From Isoetes taiwanensis (taxonomy: Eukaryota > Streptophyta > Lycopodiopsida > Isoetales > Isoetaceae), in NCBI GenBank assembly GCA_021234155.1, contig JAJEKV010000004.1:6698109-6762108 (forward strand): a stretch of DNA of 64,000 nt, written 5' to 3'. The notes beneath the pieces are model-generated. The model saw only the letters and a program-made list of their open reading frames with translations, made no database searches and was not told the DNA's origin. A program made the position numbers and the translations under genes. Numbering within the stretch: the stretch's first letter is position 1; each line of letters opens with the position of its first letter. This document shows, piece after piece, positions 10,570-22,030 of this stretch.

Positions 10570-12290
10570 GGAACAGATTATAATTCTTTGCAGGCAAATC
10601 GGCTTTGATCTGGACAGCAAAGATTGGTAAAAATTGTGTGATCTTTTGAGTGCTTGTGTGGTTCTTGGAGGATTTAAGCATCCTTGAGGAAGTGTCGGGG
10701 TCAAGAATTATGGTAGGAGTTAATTACTGGATGGTACAAATTATCTCACATGAAGTGATTCTTCTAGATCTACTTGGGATTGTTGGATCTGAAAGTACTG
10801 TTCCATTCCATTTGGGATGCCAAAACCAAGTATGCAGAAGATAGGAAAGTGTTGTTACTTGAAGCTCTTGTTGATGTTGATCTTAGGTATCAATTACAAG
10901 CCCTGTAAGACTTTTGCAAAGGCTTGGCTTGGCAATTACAAGGCCAAGCATGGAAGGGTATCAAATATCAAACATAAGATGGCAGATCTTACTTTAGATG
11001 TTTATTCTGGAATTCACGACTATTTTTCACAGCTACAGACTATAAAAGAGGATTTGATTAGTCCTGGAGGCGATCAAAATTTTATTCTACTAGTAATAAG
11101 GCATTGGAGATAAGAATTATTGTATCCATTAAGATTGCAAGGAATTACAATTGGACATTTACTGAAGTCCAGTATGTGTTAGCTCAAGCAGAGTGAGAAT
11201 GTAGCAGAAAATTGAAAAAAACAAAGGTTAATATAGCTGTTGCTGAGGGCAAACGGAAGCAAGATGATGCATCAAAGAAAACAAATCCAAGTGACTTGAA
11301 ACACCATTGGCTGAAGGGTCATTATTGTCCAGTTTTGAAGATTACTACAAAATTCTATTTCTACTACTTCAGTCCTCTTTCTTCAGCACCATAGGATGCT
11401 AATGCAATTCTGGCATAGCAATTTTATCATCTAGGTTTACTAATGAGTCCCTTGCTTAAGCTGCTGGTAATGATCGGCATCTTGTATTATGTGATTGATT
11501 TGGGTGCTTCTTTTCACTTAACAATTTTGTCAATCACAAGCTACAAGGGCTATAGATTTCAAATCTTCAGCAGGGGTACATCTCCCACATGTGAGTCATC
11601 TTCCAGATCTCAATGCTAATCTTCTGTTTGTTTCTAGAATTGATAAAGACAAGGGCTACAGATTTTAAATCTTCAGCAGGGGGTTACATGTCCCAAATGT
11701 AAATCATCTTCCAGATCTCAATGCTAATCTTCTGTTTGTTTCTACATTCGTCAAAGGGTCCATCTGATTTTGTTTCACCCGAGCAGTTGAAGGTTCTTGC
11801 CACTGGCCATATGAATCAAGCAGTTTGCATACTGTAAATACATGTCCAGATCAAGCTTCTTTTGAGTGTACATCATTTGTTGCAGCAAAATTGCATAAGG
11901 AAGACCTGGGGCATGCCAGGTTTGTGCATAGGAGATCAAGGTAGAGCCTTAGGGGAACTTGCATTCACATCTGTGTTACATGCCTTGGGAGGTGCACAAA
12001 CACTAAGCATATAAGTTTCAAGTTATAGTATACAAAAGCTGGATGGAGGAGTTCTTTGCATTAGTTTTTCTATAAACACTATGGAAAAGCAGACATCGGA
12101 GTACATTGATAGAAAATGGAAACTAAAACTTAAGATTCCCAGATGTATTGGTGCTATGTATCGGAAAGACTTGCCATATGTTTGTGAAGATAAGTCATAG
12201 GCAATAGGCACTAAAACTCTGGATTTCAAAATGTATTAGCCGTATCATATGAACATTCAGGTGTATCAGAAAGACTTACCGTATGTCTGT
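10570..12290 (+). mobile_element. Decayed Ty1/copia gag-protease-integrase remnant
   Basis: Copia-like pieces occur in the expected order, in shifting frames with many stops: a gag-like stretch (MADLTLDVYSGIHDYFSQL near 10979), a protease-type IDLGASFHLT near 11495, the post-protease phrase VSHLPDLNANLLFVSRIDK near 11590-11650, repeated in diverged form at about 11650-11760, and a GAG-pre-integrase-like DLGHARFVH near 11905. The doubled linker phrase shows an internal duplication. No LTRs or RT domain were found. Assignment rests on short motifs. Confidence 0.55.
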
Positions 12291-13173
12291 TGAAGATAAG
12301 TCAGCTTTTGCAGAGCGCCAACAGCTACACAGAGTTTGATTGCACTACATCCAAAATGTGCACTCATAAGTATCTAACAGATACGAGAGGTGCACACAAG
12401 TCAAATTCTACGGTGAACTACCACGATGTGTCCCAAGATGGTCAAATGTCTTGTGACTAAATTCCTAGATTATTTCTCGATATTAGGCAGCTATTATTCA
12501 TTGTCAACTTTAAGAGAAATCTCTGCGAGATCCTATGCGATCAATAGTTGAGTTGCTCTCTCCTCCTTGCAATGAAATTGCTCCTCTCTTATGTCTATCA
12601 TGTTTTCTACCACAAACCCCTGTCAATCTAGTGACAGACAAATTATCACTGGGGTATCGATAAAAGTCAATTTGGCAGAGACCATCAGAAGTGTGACTTG
12701 GCAAAAGTAAACCATCAGCCCTGGGCTTAGGTAGACCATCAGAAGTGCAATTTGAAAAAATCGTCTCTCAGTTATGTGATAGGGTCAAAAAAAGCATTTG
12801 GAGTGTGATTTAATCAGGAGTTAAACAACCTATGGCAATATTTAATCAGACATTGGGTCAGAGTAACATGGAAAGAATAGGAAATATTTGAAGCTGCATG
12901 GTGTAGGTAAAATGGAGGATGAAGAAGATCAAAAATATCAAATATGTACCAAGTGGCATCATCAATAGCTTGCATTGCACAAACTGATCACAACTGATGA
13001 AGAATTGCCTATTAGAGTTAAGAAACGCCACTATAACTCCTCACTGGTAGTATGGCGACACGTGTCACCATGTCATCAGTTATAACTATTTAGTCATCAT
13101 CTTTTGTTATTCATATCTACATTGGTAAAACAATGCGCTTCTAATCTTCTCCTCTATGACTAAATACTAAAAC
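12291..13173. other. Possible copia LTR remnant, no gene
   Basis: Short internal echoes such as CAGAAGTGTGACTTGG / CAGAAGTGCAATTTG near 12687 and 12741. The stretch ends at a tRNA-primer-like site at 13174, so the last 200-300 bases may be an old LTR. Its borders could not be set. Confidence 0.35.
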
Positions 13174-13184
13174 GGTATCAGAGC
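13174..13184 (+). other. Primer-binding-site remnant (initiator Met tRNA)
   Basis: GGTATCAGAGC matches the 3' end complement of initiator Met tRNA used by most plant copia elements. The usual first T is replaced by C (CGGTATCAGAGC). It sits at the right end of a possible LTR remnant. Confidence 0.55.
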
Positions 13185-13364
13185 ACAGTTCTTTGGAAAA
13201 AGTTGAAGAGAGAGAATTTTTCCCTTTTTGCGACTTCTTTGAGAACTCTTGAAATCTAGCTCGGATTTGTGCTAGCTTTCAAATGCATCAATCCTTACAA
13301 TTTTCGAGTAAATCAGGGCAAACTTCATCAATACACTTGGCAGAGAAGGATCCCTGTTAAATTT

Positions 13365-13765
13365 CCATCCCACTTTATCCGGATGATGTCATCCTGGTGC
13401 CCTCTTGCAGAAATACATGTTGCTTCGAATGACTTTCGCAAAGAAAGAGAGCTACAGGTAAACTTGCAGAAGTCCAAAGTGATGATATTCAGCACTTCCA
13501 GCTGCCATGCACCATGGATTCTCCTTCCAAGGGCAAGCAGTACACTTTGGTTAAATTATGTGAGTTGTATGGTCAATCCCTCTTCAATTCTTAAGTGTAT
13601 CTATAAGTACAGGACAAGTTCTCATCATGTAGCTGGACGATGTCAAGGATAACAAGGGAACAAAGGATTGGTACTTTATGCTCCTCCAATCAAGTGGAAG
13701 ATGAAGACCACACGTTCCTGGCATGTGAACAATTTGAACACCTAAGAGAGAAACATAATATTTAG
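13365..13765 (+). mobile_element. Non-LTR retrotransposon fragment (RT plus zinc-binding part)
   Basis: A reverse-transcriptase active-site-like YPDDVILV (the YADD position) is followed, after a frame shift, by ELQVNLQKSKVMIF, which is the standard LINE RT context. About 200 bases on comes EDEDHTFLACEQFEHLR, resembling the zf-RVT region. Frames are broken several times and the segment between the blocks is shortened. It is a dead fragment with no visible tail. Confidence 0.6.
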
Positions 13766-13869
13766 AGTACTATATTTCTTCTCTCTACTGCAGTACCATC
13801 TAACACATTAGGAAAGTTTTTTATGGATATAGAGAAACATAGAACATTTTTGCTAAAGTTGAATAACAT

Positions 13870-14190
13870 ATAACGCTTCATGGCCCTAAAGGTGCTTCAT
13901 GACCCTAAAGGTCCAAAGAAAGTGTGATTCAAATAATATAATTATTCTTTATTGTTATTTTTATTATTAATGTCATCGTGTGTTTGAGGTTTCATGACCT
14001 TAAAGGCAGTCTAATTTTTACAGTCCTCATCATGCCACTCATTTTGCAGCATTTGCCTTTCTTTGAGGCTTTTGGGCTCGAACTTCGTATGCTAGAGGTA
14101 TCTTTGATAATCAGCCTTGTATCTGTTAAAACAGACAGTACGAGGTATTTTTAATGATCAACCTTGTATCTGTTAAAGCAGACAGTATTC
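13870..14190. repeat. Short tandem repeats
   Basis: TTCATG(G/A)CCCTAAAGGT occurs twice near 13880-13910 and in diverged form near 13992. A unit of about 50 bp (GAGGTAT...ATCA.CCTTGTATCTGTTAAA.CAGACAGTA) is repeated at about 14096-14140 and 14142-14188. Confidence 0.6.
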
Positions 14191-14665
14191 TTAAACGGTC
14201 TCAATTGATGGAGTTCAAAGAAACAATCTACAGTCAATACTAGTACCACTAAGGATGAGTTAAAGGCCATGTGTATTGATGCTCAAGAAATGCTATGGAG
14301 AAGTCTAGGGCATAACTTGGTATCAACGGCAAATCTGCTACCCATCCCTGGGATAACAATGGAGCTATTCAGCATGCTAACATGCAAAATGAGATCCTCT
14401 CACTACGCATGTAGATGCGCGGCTCTGCTATGTCACAGAACAGGTAGATAATGGTCTGATTTCTTTACATTACTGTCCCATCAAACAGCCGCTATTAGAT
14501 GCTTTGACAGAGCCTTTGATAGGCCATAGTTTAAGATTTATGAAAGGAGTACTACAAATTATTCCCTTGATGAAAGAAGAAATATGTTGACCTTACGAGG
14601 CAATCTCTAAGGGGAGTTCGCACAATTGATTACTCTACGATGATTAATACATGGCATCAGCAAAT

Positions 14666-14812
14666 TGATAGCCTGAGAAATCCATGAAGGATGAAAGAAA
14701 GACAGCGGCAGAAGCGAAAGCAAGTCCTAGCTGCCATGTCAGCAACAGGTGAATGATCAGGACGTACAGGCATCAACATCAACACATAGGGAGTATGATA
14801 ATACTCTTAATA
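14666..14812 (-). repeat. 3' LTR of the small element
   Basis: Ends in TATCA on the minus strand next to TSD CAAAT. It begins after the polypurine tract. The TG start appears mutated to TA. It is about 50 bp shorter than its partner. Confidence 0.75.
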
Positions 14813-16670
14813 TCCCCCCTGATGACGTGCATGGCTGAAAAACAAATCGACTAACAGAAACGAGATGCTAACTAGATGCTAACATCCCCCTGAAATAAAA
14901 CACTGGTCACTGCCCGTAAGGTAAAGCAAACTCAACCATAATATAAGCCAGAGTCTTGAACCATTGGTCTTTCTATCCCTGTACCAATCTTGATTGGTTG
15001 AAATATATACAATAAAACTACTGATATAATACTTCAAAGAGAACTCCACATAACCCACATCAACACCATGTAACCTCTGTAATCCAGTATCCTTACTGAT
15101 AAACTGGAAAAGGTGCTCCGCTAATGTTTCTTCACAAGAAAACAGCAAATGATACTCCATAATAACAACAGTAAGCCATCCTGGAATACTAACCAGACTT
15201 TCAATATTCACATAACTTATTGAAATCATGCTGAAGTTGATTGTTCGATGCATTATATGTAAGTAAGACCTGATTTTCAGAATGCACTGTTAATAGCTTA
15301 TTGAGCCACAAGATCACTGTGCATGAGATATTCCAAGCATACAGGCAGATCACTGTTCTGAGCTAGTTTCTCATCATGCGAACAACTGAATGGGATATGT
15401 AAACACATAGAAAGAGGCAAAGTCAATTCCTGTTGACGAACCTTGACAATGATTGAAGAGAATGTATCAGCACATGCATGAAGATCTATCCAAGGTAAGT
15501 CCAAGACCAGCTCTTCTTTGACATCACATCTAAAAGTCTGACATACTTACATGGTCCAAAGGTCCAAAGCTAACTCATCTGTAGCATAGCCTCCTACATT
15601 CACAATAATTTCATTCATGCAAGGTAAGTCAAGTTGCTGCTCCATATTCCTGAGGTCTTCGATACAGGTTAATTTCTCCTGTTTTCCCTGCAAATATATC
15701 TAGCAAAATTGGCCTCTTCTCATCTCCCTTTTCTACAATTACATGCCAAATATGCTTGATTAAGGAAGAACCAACACACCGATTGATCATCTTGAATCTC
15801 AGGAACTGGTAAGCTTATAATGTCAGCATTAAGATTTCACAATTTGCTTGTGACAGTATATTAACTTCCAAATTAAAAAACCCAAACTTGGGGTGACGTT
15901 CCCACAGTGCCTTGGAACTAAAAGAAATACCTACAACCCATGGGTAAACTTGCTGATTTATGCTAAATTGAATATTATCCCAGGCATTGCCATCGTTTGA
16001 ATCAAACCTTTGTGGATCTTGTGCCACTAATCTTGTAACCTGCCCACTGACAATTTCCCAGTAACCATGACATTGAAGTCATGTCCGATCCCAAACAACC
16101 CACGAGCCAACAATAACTGCAGTATGCAATCTTGCTTCGAATCTTGCCAATCCGACTCCGATTTTATAAATCAAACTACCCTTTATACGTAAATGTTGGG
16201 TACTTCCTTTCCGTTAAAGATCTTGTCAAAATGTCATGAAATTTCAAAAGATGTCGATATGCGTTACCAATTTTCCATTGAGGCACAAATCCGACTCCAA
16301 CCATTTTTGCTTAGAATCGTCCAAATATATGCTCGCCCAAACTTTGAATATGGCAAAATCCGTTCCACCAAACGCTACATCTGAGCAAACAATCCAATTC
16401 TTCTTCAATCTTGTAGATCCAAACAATGCAGCATACGTCAAAACTCTGTTCCTTTGCAGCCAATTGATCTTGCAAGTAGCCTTGCCAAGAAATTGACTCG
16501 AGTTTCACTGATCCAATCCACCCCAGATTTGTTAGAGCATCTGAACAAAGATTTCTAGAACATCTGGTGTCAATCGGACATCCTTTGAGAGCTTCGCTTC
16601 CAAGTCAAAAAAACTCAATGAGAATTTTGCATGCACTAACTTCCTCCTCCAAATATAGGCTCTGATACCA

Positions 16671-16867
16671 CGATAGCCTGAGAGAGTTCGTATGAAAGAA
16701 ATACACACGGACAGAAGCATAAGCAACCTCCTAGCTCCTAGTGAATGAACTTGAACTAACTCTAATGAGGCATGACTGTGCCTCATATAGTCAGTCATGC
16801 CCTGTCAGCAACAAGGTGGATGACTCAGGACGCACGGTCATCAGCAGATATGGGGTATACTCCAACA
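16671..16867 (-). repeat. 5' LTR of the small element
   Basis: Begins TGTTGGAGTATACCCC on the minus strand and ends CTATCG directly before the primer-binding site. The last base appears changed from CA to CG relative to the other LTR. Confidence 0.75.
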
Positions 16868-16872
16868 CAAAT

Positions 16873-18022
16873 CATTTGCAACTTGTCATCTACAAGTAGT
16901 TGAGCAGGCATTATCTGTTAGTCGTACGCCATCTTAGTGCAGTTGTTTTCTCCTGCATGTTTGCTCTTACTTTGGTCGCTATCTTAGAGTGGGGCTGACT
17001 TACGTTGATTTCTCATTTCTAATTTCTTTCATCGCTATAAAAATACGTTTCTAAGAGTTAAACTAACTCAAGGTCTGCAGGGAATCCTTATTTGTCAAAG
17101 AAAGTATGCTCAAGATCTCATTCATAAATATAACATGAATAATGCGAAGGTATCAGCCACACTAATTGAAAGTAGGAGAAAAGTACTCAACATTTCAGCA
17201 AGGTGACAAATCATGTGATGAAAGGCATTACATAGAATTAATTAGCCATTTGAACTACTTAATACTAAGTCAGACATTTTTGTTGTAGTAGGACTCTTGT
17301 GCAGGTCCAAGATAAAGCCAACAGCAACGTATTGCACAGCAGTTAAATGCATACTCAGATATATGCATTTGGCTCAAAACAAATCGGATGGTTAAAGATG
17401 AAAGATGATAAACCTATATGCATATTCAATTATAATATCAGCAGGATAAAAATGATGATGAATCGAATTTTTCTAAAGGCGAATGAAGCAAATAAAACCC
17501 ATTACGGGATGGGAGTTTAGACACTCAGTTTTGCAGGTCAGGTGACCAAGTTGCTGAGAACTCAGGACATCTATGGGCATGAAATCTATAAGCGACATCG
17601 TCAAATAAGAAGTTCACCTTACAAGAGTTTTGATAGCTATATATATATATATATATATAATGTAAAATGTGAACTACAACCATTTGATGGTTAAATAACC
17701 ACCCAACTTTGTCATGGGACCAAATCTTAGATTCTAGATATTCAGCGATTACTTTTTAAATAATATACTACTTTAAGAGATCCCTTCATTTGCCCAAAAC
17801 ATTTGACGATTGGATCTCAATGACATTAAATGTCTTCAATCTCAAATTTAACTCCATTTAGACAATTAAGAATGGCCCTTGCAAAAAATACTACAGGCTA
17901 CACTTGGATGGTATCAATAATTCTTCGGCTAAATTTTGCATTGCTCTGCTTTACAGCTTTTTTGACAGTTATATTACAGCACACATTCTACGAACATTAC
18001 AGCGGCAGCTGCGGCAACGTAC
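16873..18022. other. No complete gene; TA microsatellite at 17638-17660
   Basis: Contains a (TA)11-12 run. It lies downstream (minus strand) of the serine-hydrolase first exon, but no matching second exon was found. The rest of that gene is therefore absent or very far diverged. Confidence 0.45.
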
Positions 18023-18210
18023 CTGGCAGGATAAAAGTACTCGCTGTCCACACGATAGCCATGACGAACAAGATGAGAACGACCGCAAGGATCCTCCCGT
18101 ACCTCTGACAATAGAACTTGGAATCGAAACTTTTTGGCATCCCTAAGAAGAAAGCCGAATTTAGAAGGATAGGCTTCGAGCAAATTTCGCAAGGCGTCAG
18201 AAGTTTCCAT
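18023..18210 (-). CDS. First exon of a beta-lactamase-like serine hydrolase (partial)
   Basis: From ATG at 18210, 62 codons run to a strong donor (CCAG|GTACGT at 18023/18022). The end, LVRHGYRVDSEYFYPA, resembles the segment before the catalytic Ser-x-x-Lys of class A beta-lactamase-related serine hydrolases, where PAS-x-x-K follows. The exon stops after AG, so the next exon would complete a Ser codon exactly at the nucleophile. The upstream part (LRNLLEAYPSKFGFLLRD) is helical, as in that family. No downstream exon was recognised before the LTR element at 16.87 kb. Family assignment is from memory of the motif context. An alternative start 12 codons upstream is in frame. Confidence 0.5.
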
Positions 18211-18427
18211 GGCACTGAAATGGCAAGGTCCTATAAGAAAGCACAATCCTGTTTTTATGGTAGGGGTAATGTCCCTGCTAGGCCATTAAGCAGGGTAAGG
18301 GCATGGCAAGTCGCGTCAGCGGTGACGCAGCGAGCCAGGCCCCCCGTAATGGCCTACCCAAGGACATTCCACCATGTAATGTTCGAAGGGTAGGGAATTT
18401 TTGCTTAAGGCTTTTTTTTTTTTTTTT
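18211..18427. other. Upstream region of the minus-strand exon, GC-richer
   Basis: Contains a GC-rich segment (about 18290-18350) and, beside the MITE, a T tract of about 15. No coding signal was recognised. Confidence 0.35.
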
Positions 18428-18535
18428 GGAAAACTAACAAAATACCCCTATGAGTTTGTGTAATTACCAAAATATTTTGGTAATTATACAATTTGGTAAT
18501 TACACAAACTCATAGGGGTATTTTGGTAGTTTTCC
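18428..18535. mobile_element. Fold-back MITE, 108 bp
   Basis: Left arm GGAAAACTAACAAAATACCC... is reversed and complemented at the right end (...GGGGTATTTTGGTAGTTTTCC), with about 44-bp arms and a small AT centre that is itself palindromic (TTTGGTAATT). T-rich runs flank both sides, so a TSD made of T cannot be sized. No coding capacity. Confidence 0.85.
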
Positions 18536-20265
18536 CTTTTTTTTTCCTCCTTCCTTTCTTACGGCCGTTCTTCTCCATCTCCGGCATACGGCCGCTGCTC
18601 AGCCTTGAGGCGCTCTGCGTCCAGATTGCTCTTCATCGAGGCGCTAGTCTTCTGGAAGTTTTTCTTCGTAGTTTCTAATTGTTTGCTTGTGTTTTTGCTT
18701 ATTCTTAACTTTTGTTTGTGTCGAGACTACTCTGCATTGAGGTGTTACTCTGCTGGAGGTTGATTTTTCCAGTTTTTTTTATTTACGTGTATTTTTGTAA
18801 GTTTCTTAACTTTTCATTGTTCTTTGGCAGGATTTTGGTGATTCGCTGCATCTAGGCGAGTCTTACGTCGTCAGGAACTTTCTAGAGGCTATTTTCTACT
18901 TCTGGTACTGCGCGTTGTGCAATATCTCTTATTGGATGCTTTCTTGTTGTCTTTTTTAACTTAGCTTAATCTTGCATGCATTGTCCTGATCCCGCTTATT
19001 AAGCCTTTCCTGATGCTGTTGTGGTTTATTCCAGGCAATTTTCTCAAGGACGTCCTAGATTTGCCTTACAGGGCTCTGTAATACGTCATAATGGCTTCTT
19101 CCTTGTGTAATCTTTACCTTTGCCTTAGTTTTCCTAATGGTAGAATCTTAACTGTGTATGTTGTGAAGATGACTACTGTAGATGATTTTGCTACCCTCGA
19201 ACATTACACGGATGAGACATGGCATTCCTTTGCCCTTGTGCCACCCGAGCTTCTTGAAGATGATTCTGTCAATGAAAATGACAGTATTGATGGACTGATG
19301 GAGACTGTTGGAGGTGAAGAGGTTGATGCATTCACAAAGGAAGTTGAGCGGGCTGATTGGTATAATGTAGAGCATCAGTCCACTGATGAAACTTACCTTT
19401 GGATGACGAACTTGTGAAAGAAACTGAAAATGGAGGTCATGATGCTTCACGTGGTGTGTCTGTTTGGGCTAGGAGACGCTTTGATGAGTGGAGGAAATCC
19501 TTTGATTATAGCTGCTCTGTGCCATTAGAGGATGTGCCTTTGGTTGAATTAAACAATATGTTGGTGAAATTTATGCTACAGGTTAAGAAAAACAATGGCG
19601 AGTTATAAATTATATAACGTTGTAGATTTAAAATTTTAATGTTGTAGGTTTATAACTCTATTGTTATGTTTATATGCAGTTTAAGTGTACTTTATCGAGC
19701 TTATTGGAAGGATGATAAGAAAAAGACAAGAGAAGAGGATCGGGGAGACAGATGTGCAGGAGATCAAGTTCAATATAATACAAAATGAGATATTCAAGAG
19801 GTCGACCTATGCATTTGTCCTTGCTGTTAGGAGGTCCAGACTTCAAGGTGTTGGTGTGAAAATTTCTAAGGCCCCTGTCATTAGTCTTGCTACAGACAGA
19901 ACTGGAACTTTTAAGTGATGTTGACCATCAGATTACCCATAGTCGAGGCTATCAGAAATTATTGTACTATTACATTTGCTCCAGGTTTGGTGTAAGAGGT
20001 GCTTCAAAATTACATGGTTTGCTAGATTGTGATTTTACTCTCGATAGTGATCAGGATGGTGAGTATATTCAGTGTTGAGAGAGCAAGCAAAAATTATCAG
20101 GTGACTGCAACTAGATATGACACTTCTCACTTTTGGGAATCTGTCTTCACTCATGAATTAGATTTTGTGCAAACATATAAACAATATGTGAGGCATTTAT
20201 GCTGCCACATTTTGGCAGCATAGAAGAGCAATGCAGACAATTTGCATATCTTTGTCTAACTTTTA
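18536..20265 (+). pseudogene. Crypton/DUF3504-like tyrosine-recombinase gene, copy 1 (broken)
   Basis: Homologous to the minus-strand copy at 60.2-62.6 kb. Order: an acidic N-terminal region (19091-19417); WARRRFDEW and VELNNMLVKFMLQVKKNN (19460-19594), typical of the N-terminal part of the Crypton/DUF3504 domain; an intron at about 19600-19679; then FKRSTYAFVLAVRRSRL, DVDHQI, YYYICSRFGVRG (box with the first catalytic Arg) and TYKQYVRHL up to about 20200. Frame shifts occur near 19400, 19900 and 20080. The C-terminal catalytic part (second Arg, His, Tyr) is missing, replaced by unrelated LTR-like sequence from about 20230. It cannot be active. The 5' part (18.5-19.1 kb) looks like untranslated leader with possible introns. 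Confidence 0.7.
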
Positions 20266-21500
20266 GTACATGTGTGCAAGAACTAGAAGTTTGAAGACTC
20301 CCATCTTTGAAGATCACAAGTAGAGACCTTTGTTGAAGAACCAAGAGAAGGACATTCATTGGATATCATGCAAGTGTAGCAAGGAGGAAAAGATTCAAGC
20401 AAGTGTAGTTGAGTTTGAAGTTTGAAAGATCCCTCAAGATTGAAGTTTGGAAGACACCTCAAGATTCTTTGGTATGTGGCTAGTTCCAAATCATATTTTG
20501 GCATGAGTTATATTTCCCAAGGATTCTTACATGACCCTACCACCTCAATCCCATCCATAAACGCCATACATGCTTCATAACTCATATTTGCCTCACCATC
20601 ATTTTCCCTAGCCCAAGATGGCAAAGAGTCTTTTTCTAGTCAAAACACACCATACATGCATCACACACCATGATACATCCACCACCTTTGAAAAAAGCAA
20701 AGAATCCCACCAAATTTGGCTATTCCATTGTCTAAGATCATCTTCTCTCTCTCTAAAAGCTAAGCTAGAAAGAGAAAGTGCACATTTCATTCAAGCAAGT
20801 ATGGAGAAGTAAAAGATCTATTGTTATGTGCATTAGTGCCAAATTGGTTGCCAAATTGTCCATATCATCCTCAAAAATGTCAAATACCATCCACATCATC
20901 ACCGAAGCACATCCATGTCATCATATACGTGTCACCTACCACTAAACTTTTTTTCAAAAGTTTTGACCTAAGTAAAGTCATTTTGATACCCTAGGTGACA
21001 TGTCATCATCATGTGGTGCCACATCATACCCAAGTGCTCCCACATCATCTCACACATGTCATCCACATCATCTCCACTTTATAAAAAGTTTTTGACTAGA
21101 AAAATGTCATTTATTTTTAGCCAAAAAATGAAATGCTCTTTTTTGCAAAAAAATTCTCCCATCTTGTAGATCATCAAAAAAGATTTCTTGTGAAAAAAAA
21201 AAGAATTTTTGAAGAAAAATATTCCTATCTACCCCCCTCCCCCCTGGCCTAGTCACTCCCCCATCCAATCTCCCCCCGCCACGTGGTACACCCGGACATG
21301 TGGGGCGGCAATGGGCCGAATCCCATGTGGGCATAGCACGCATGAATTAATAATAAGATATTATTAGTGCTTATATACCCGAGCTGCTGCTTCTGAAAAT
21401 GCCTGTGGGATATTTCGACCCAAAACTTGAAGAACCCTAAAAAAAGATCACGCTAAGATCGAGATTTATAGAACGATTCAACAGCCTAATCATAGCTAAA
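20240..21500. mobile_element. Long-LTR remnant (probably Ty3/gypsy type)
   Basis: Contains the AGTTTGAAG / AGATTGAAGTTTGGAAGA type of repeats and a C-rich run of short phrases (CCACATCATC) that resemble the 43.75-44.3 kb region upstream of a gypsy gag fragment. A TATA-like GCTTATATACCC lies near 21369 and the gag fragment at 21.6 kb follows. Borders and a second LTR were not found. Confidence 0.4.
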
Positions 21501-21506
21501 ACAGTG

Positions 21507-21538
21507 CTGGTCCATGATCATACCAAATCATGGACCAG
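21507..21538. repeat. Hairpin (12-bp perfect arms)
   Basis: CTGGTCCATGAT at 21507-21518 and ATCATGGACCAG at 21527-21538 flank an 8-nt loop. It lies in the putative leader between the LTR remnant and the gag-like reading frame. It could be a leader RNA stem (dimerisation or packaging type), but that is inference. Confidence 0.7.
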
Positions 21539-21579
21539 TGCCAATCTATGCTAATTAAAAAGACAAGAAGAAGCCAAAG

Positions 21580-22030
21580 ATGGAGGATCCAGATAATCCT
21601 GTGGCTGATGTCAGGGATGGCATATCCAAAGTATCTGAAGCTTTGGTTGAGATCACAAAGCAACTCCAAGAAATGAAGAGTTCAAGGCCAGAGAAGAGAA
21701 TCTATCCCCCGTGTGCTCATTGCTCAAGAAACACACATTCTTCATACTATTGCTAGTACAGGCCATGCACCAAGTGTGATAAGAGAGGCCATTTTGATAA
21801 AGAATGCCCTGTTTGTGCTTTTTGCAAAGCAATAGGCCATTATGAAGACAATTATTGTGTGAAAGAGTAATTTACAAGGTACCAAAACTAATGAACCAAG
21901 TGCCTCGGTGAGATTTGTGCAGGAAATAGAAGATCAGGAAGAGATCATGGTTGTCCATACCAGAAGGATGATCAACTCAAAGGATAAAGAGCCAATTCAA
22001 GCCAATGAGGAGACTAATGCACCCGCATGA
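21580..22030 (+). pseudogene. Gag-like fragment with three CCHC zinc knuckles
   Basis: From ATG 21580 the frame gives an acidic, helical N-terminus (VSEALVEITKQLQEM). Three zinc knuckles follow: CAHCSRNTHSSYYC, CTKCDKRGHFDKEC (both CX2CX4HX4C) and CAFCKAIGHYEDNYC (CX2CX4HX5C). An in-frame TAG lies between the first two, and a frame shift near 21870 leads into VRFVQEIEDQEEIMVV. Three knuckles suggest a nucleic-acid-binding gag of a gypsy-type element. The copy is dead, and no protease or RT follows. A second three-knuckle gag remnant lies at about 49.6 kb. Confidence 0.65.

Larger units (their letters stand above)
14666..16867 (-). mobile_element. Small LTR retrotransposon without gag-pol, 5-bp TSD CAAAT
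   Basis: On the minus strand: 5' LTR 16867-16671, primer-binding site TGGTATCAGAGC at 16670-16659, internal region, polypurine tract AGGGGGG near 14820-14814, then 3' LTR 14812-14666. CAAAT flanks both ends (14661-14665 and 16868-16872). The LTRs (about 197 and 147 bp) share CAGGCTATC, GCTGACA and GTCCTGA words but are clearly diverged, so the insertion is old. The 1.85-kb interior has no recognisable gag, protease, RT or integrase. It does carry several protein-like minus-strand stretches (for example FGSTRLKKNWIVCSDVAFGG and PQRFDSNDGNAWDNIQF), which may be captured host sequence or decayed element sequence. Confidence 0.85.

Noticed and set aside
13174-13184. Primer site as evidence of an intact copia element running right
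   Set aside because: Only a LINE fragment and unrelated sequence follow, and no paired LTR was found. It is a remnant.
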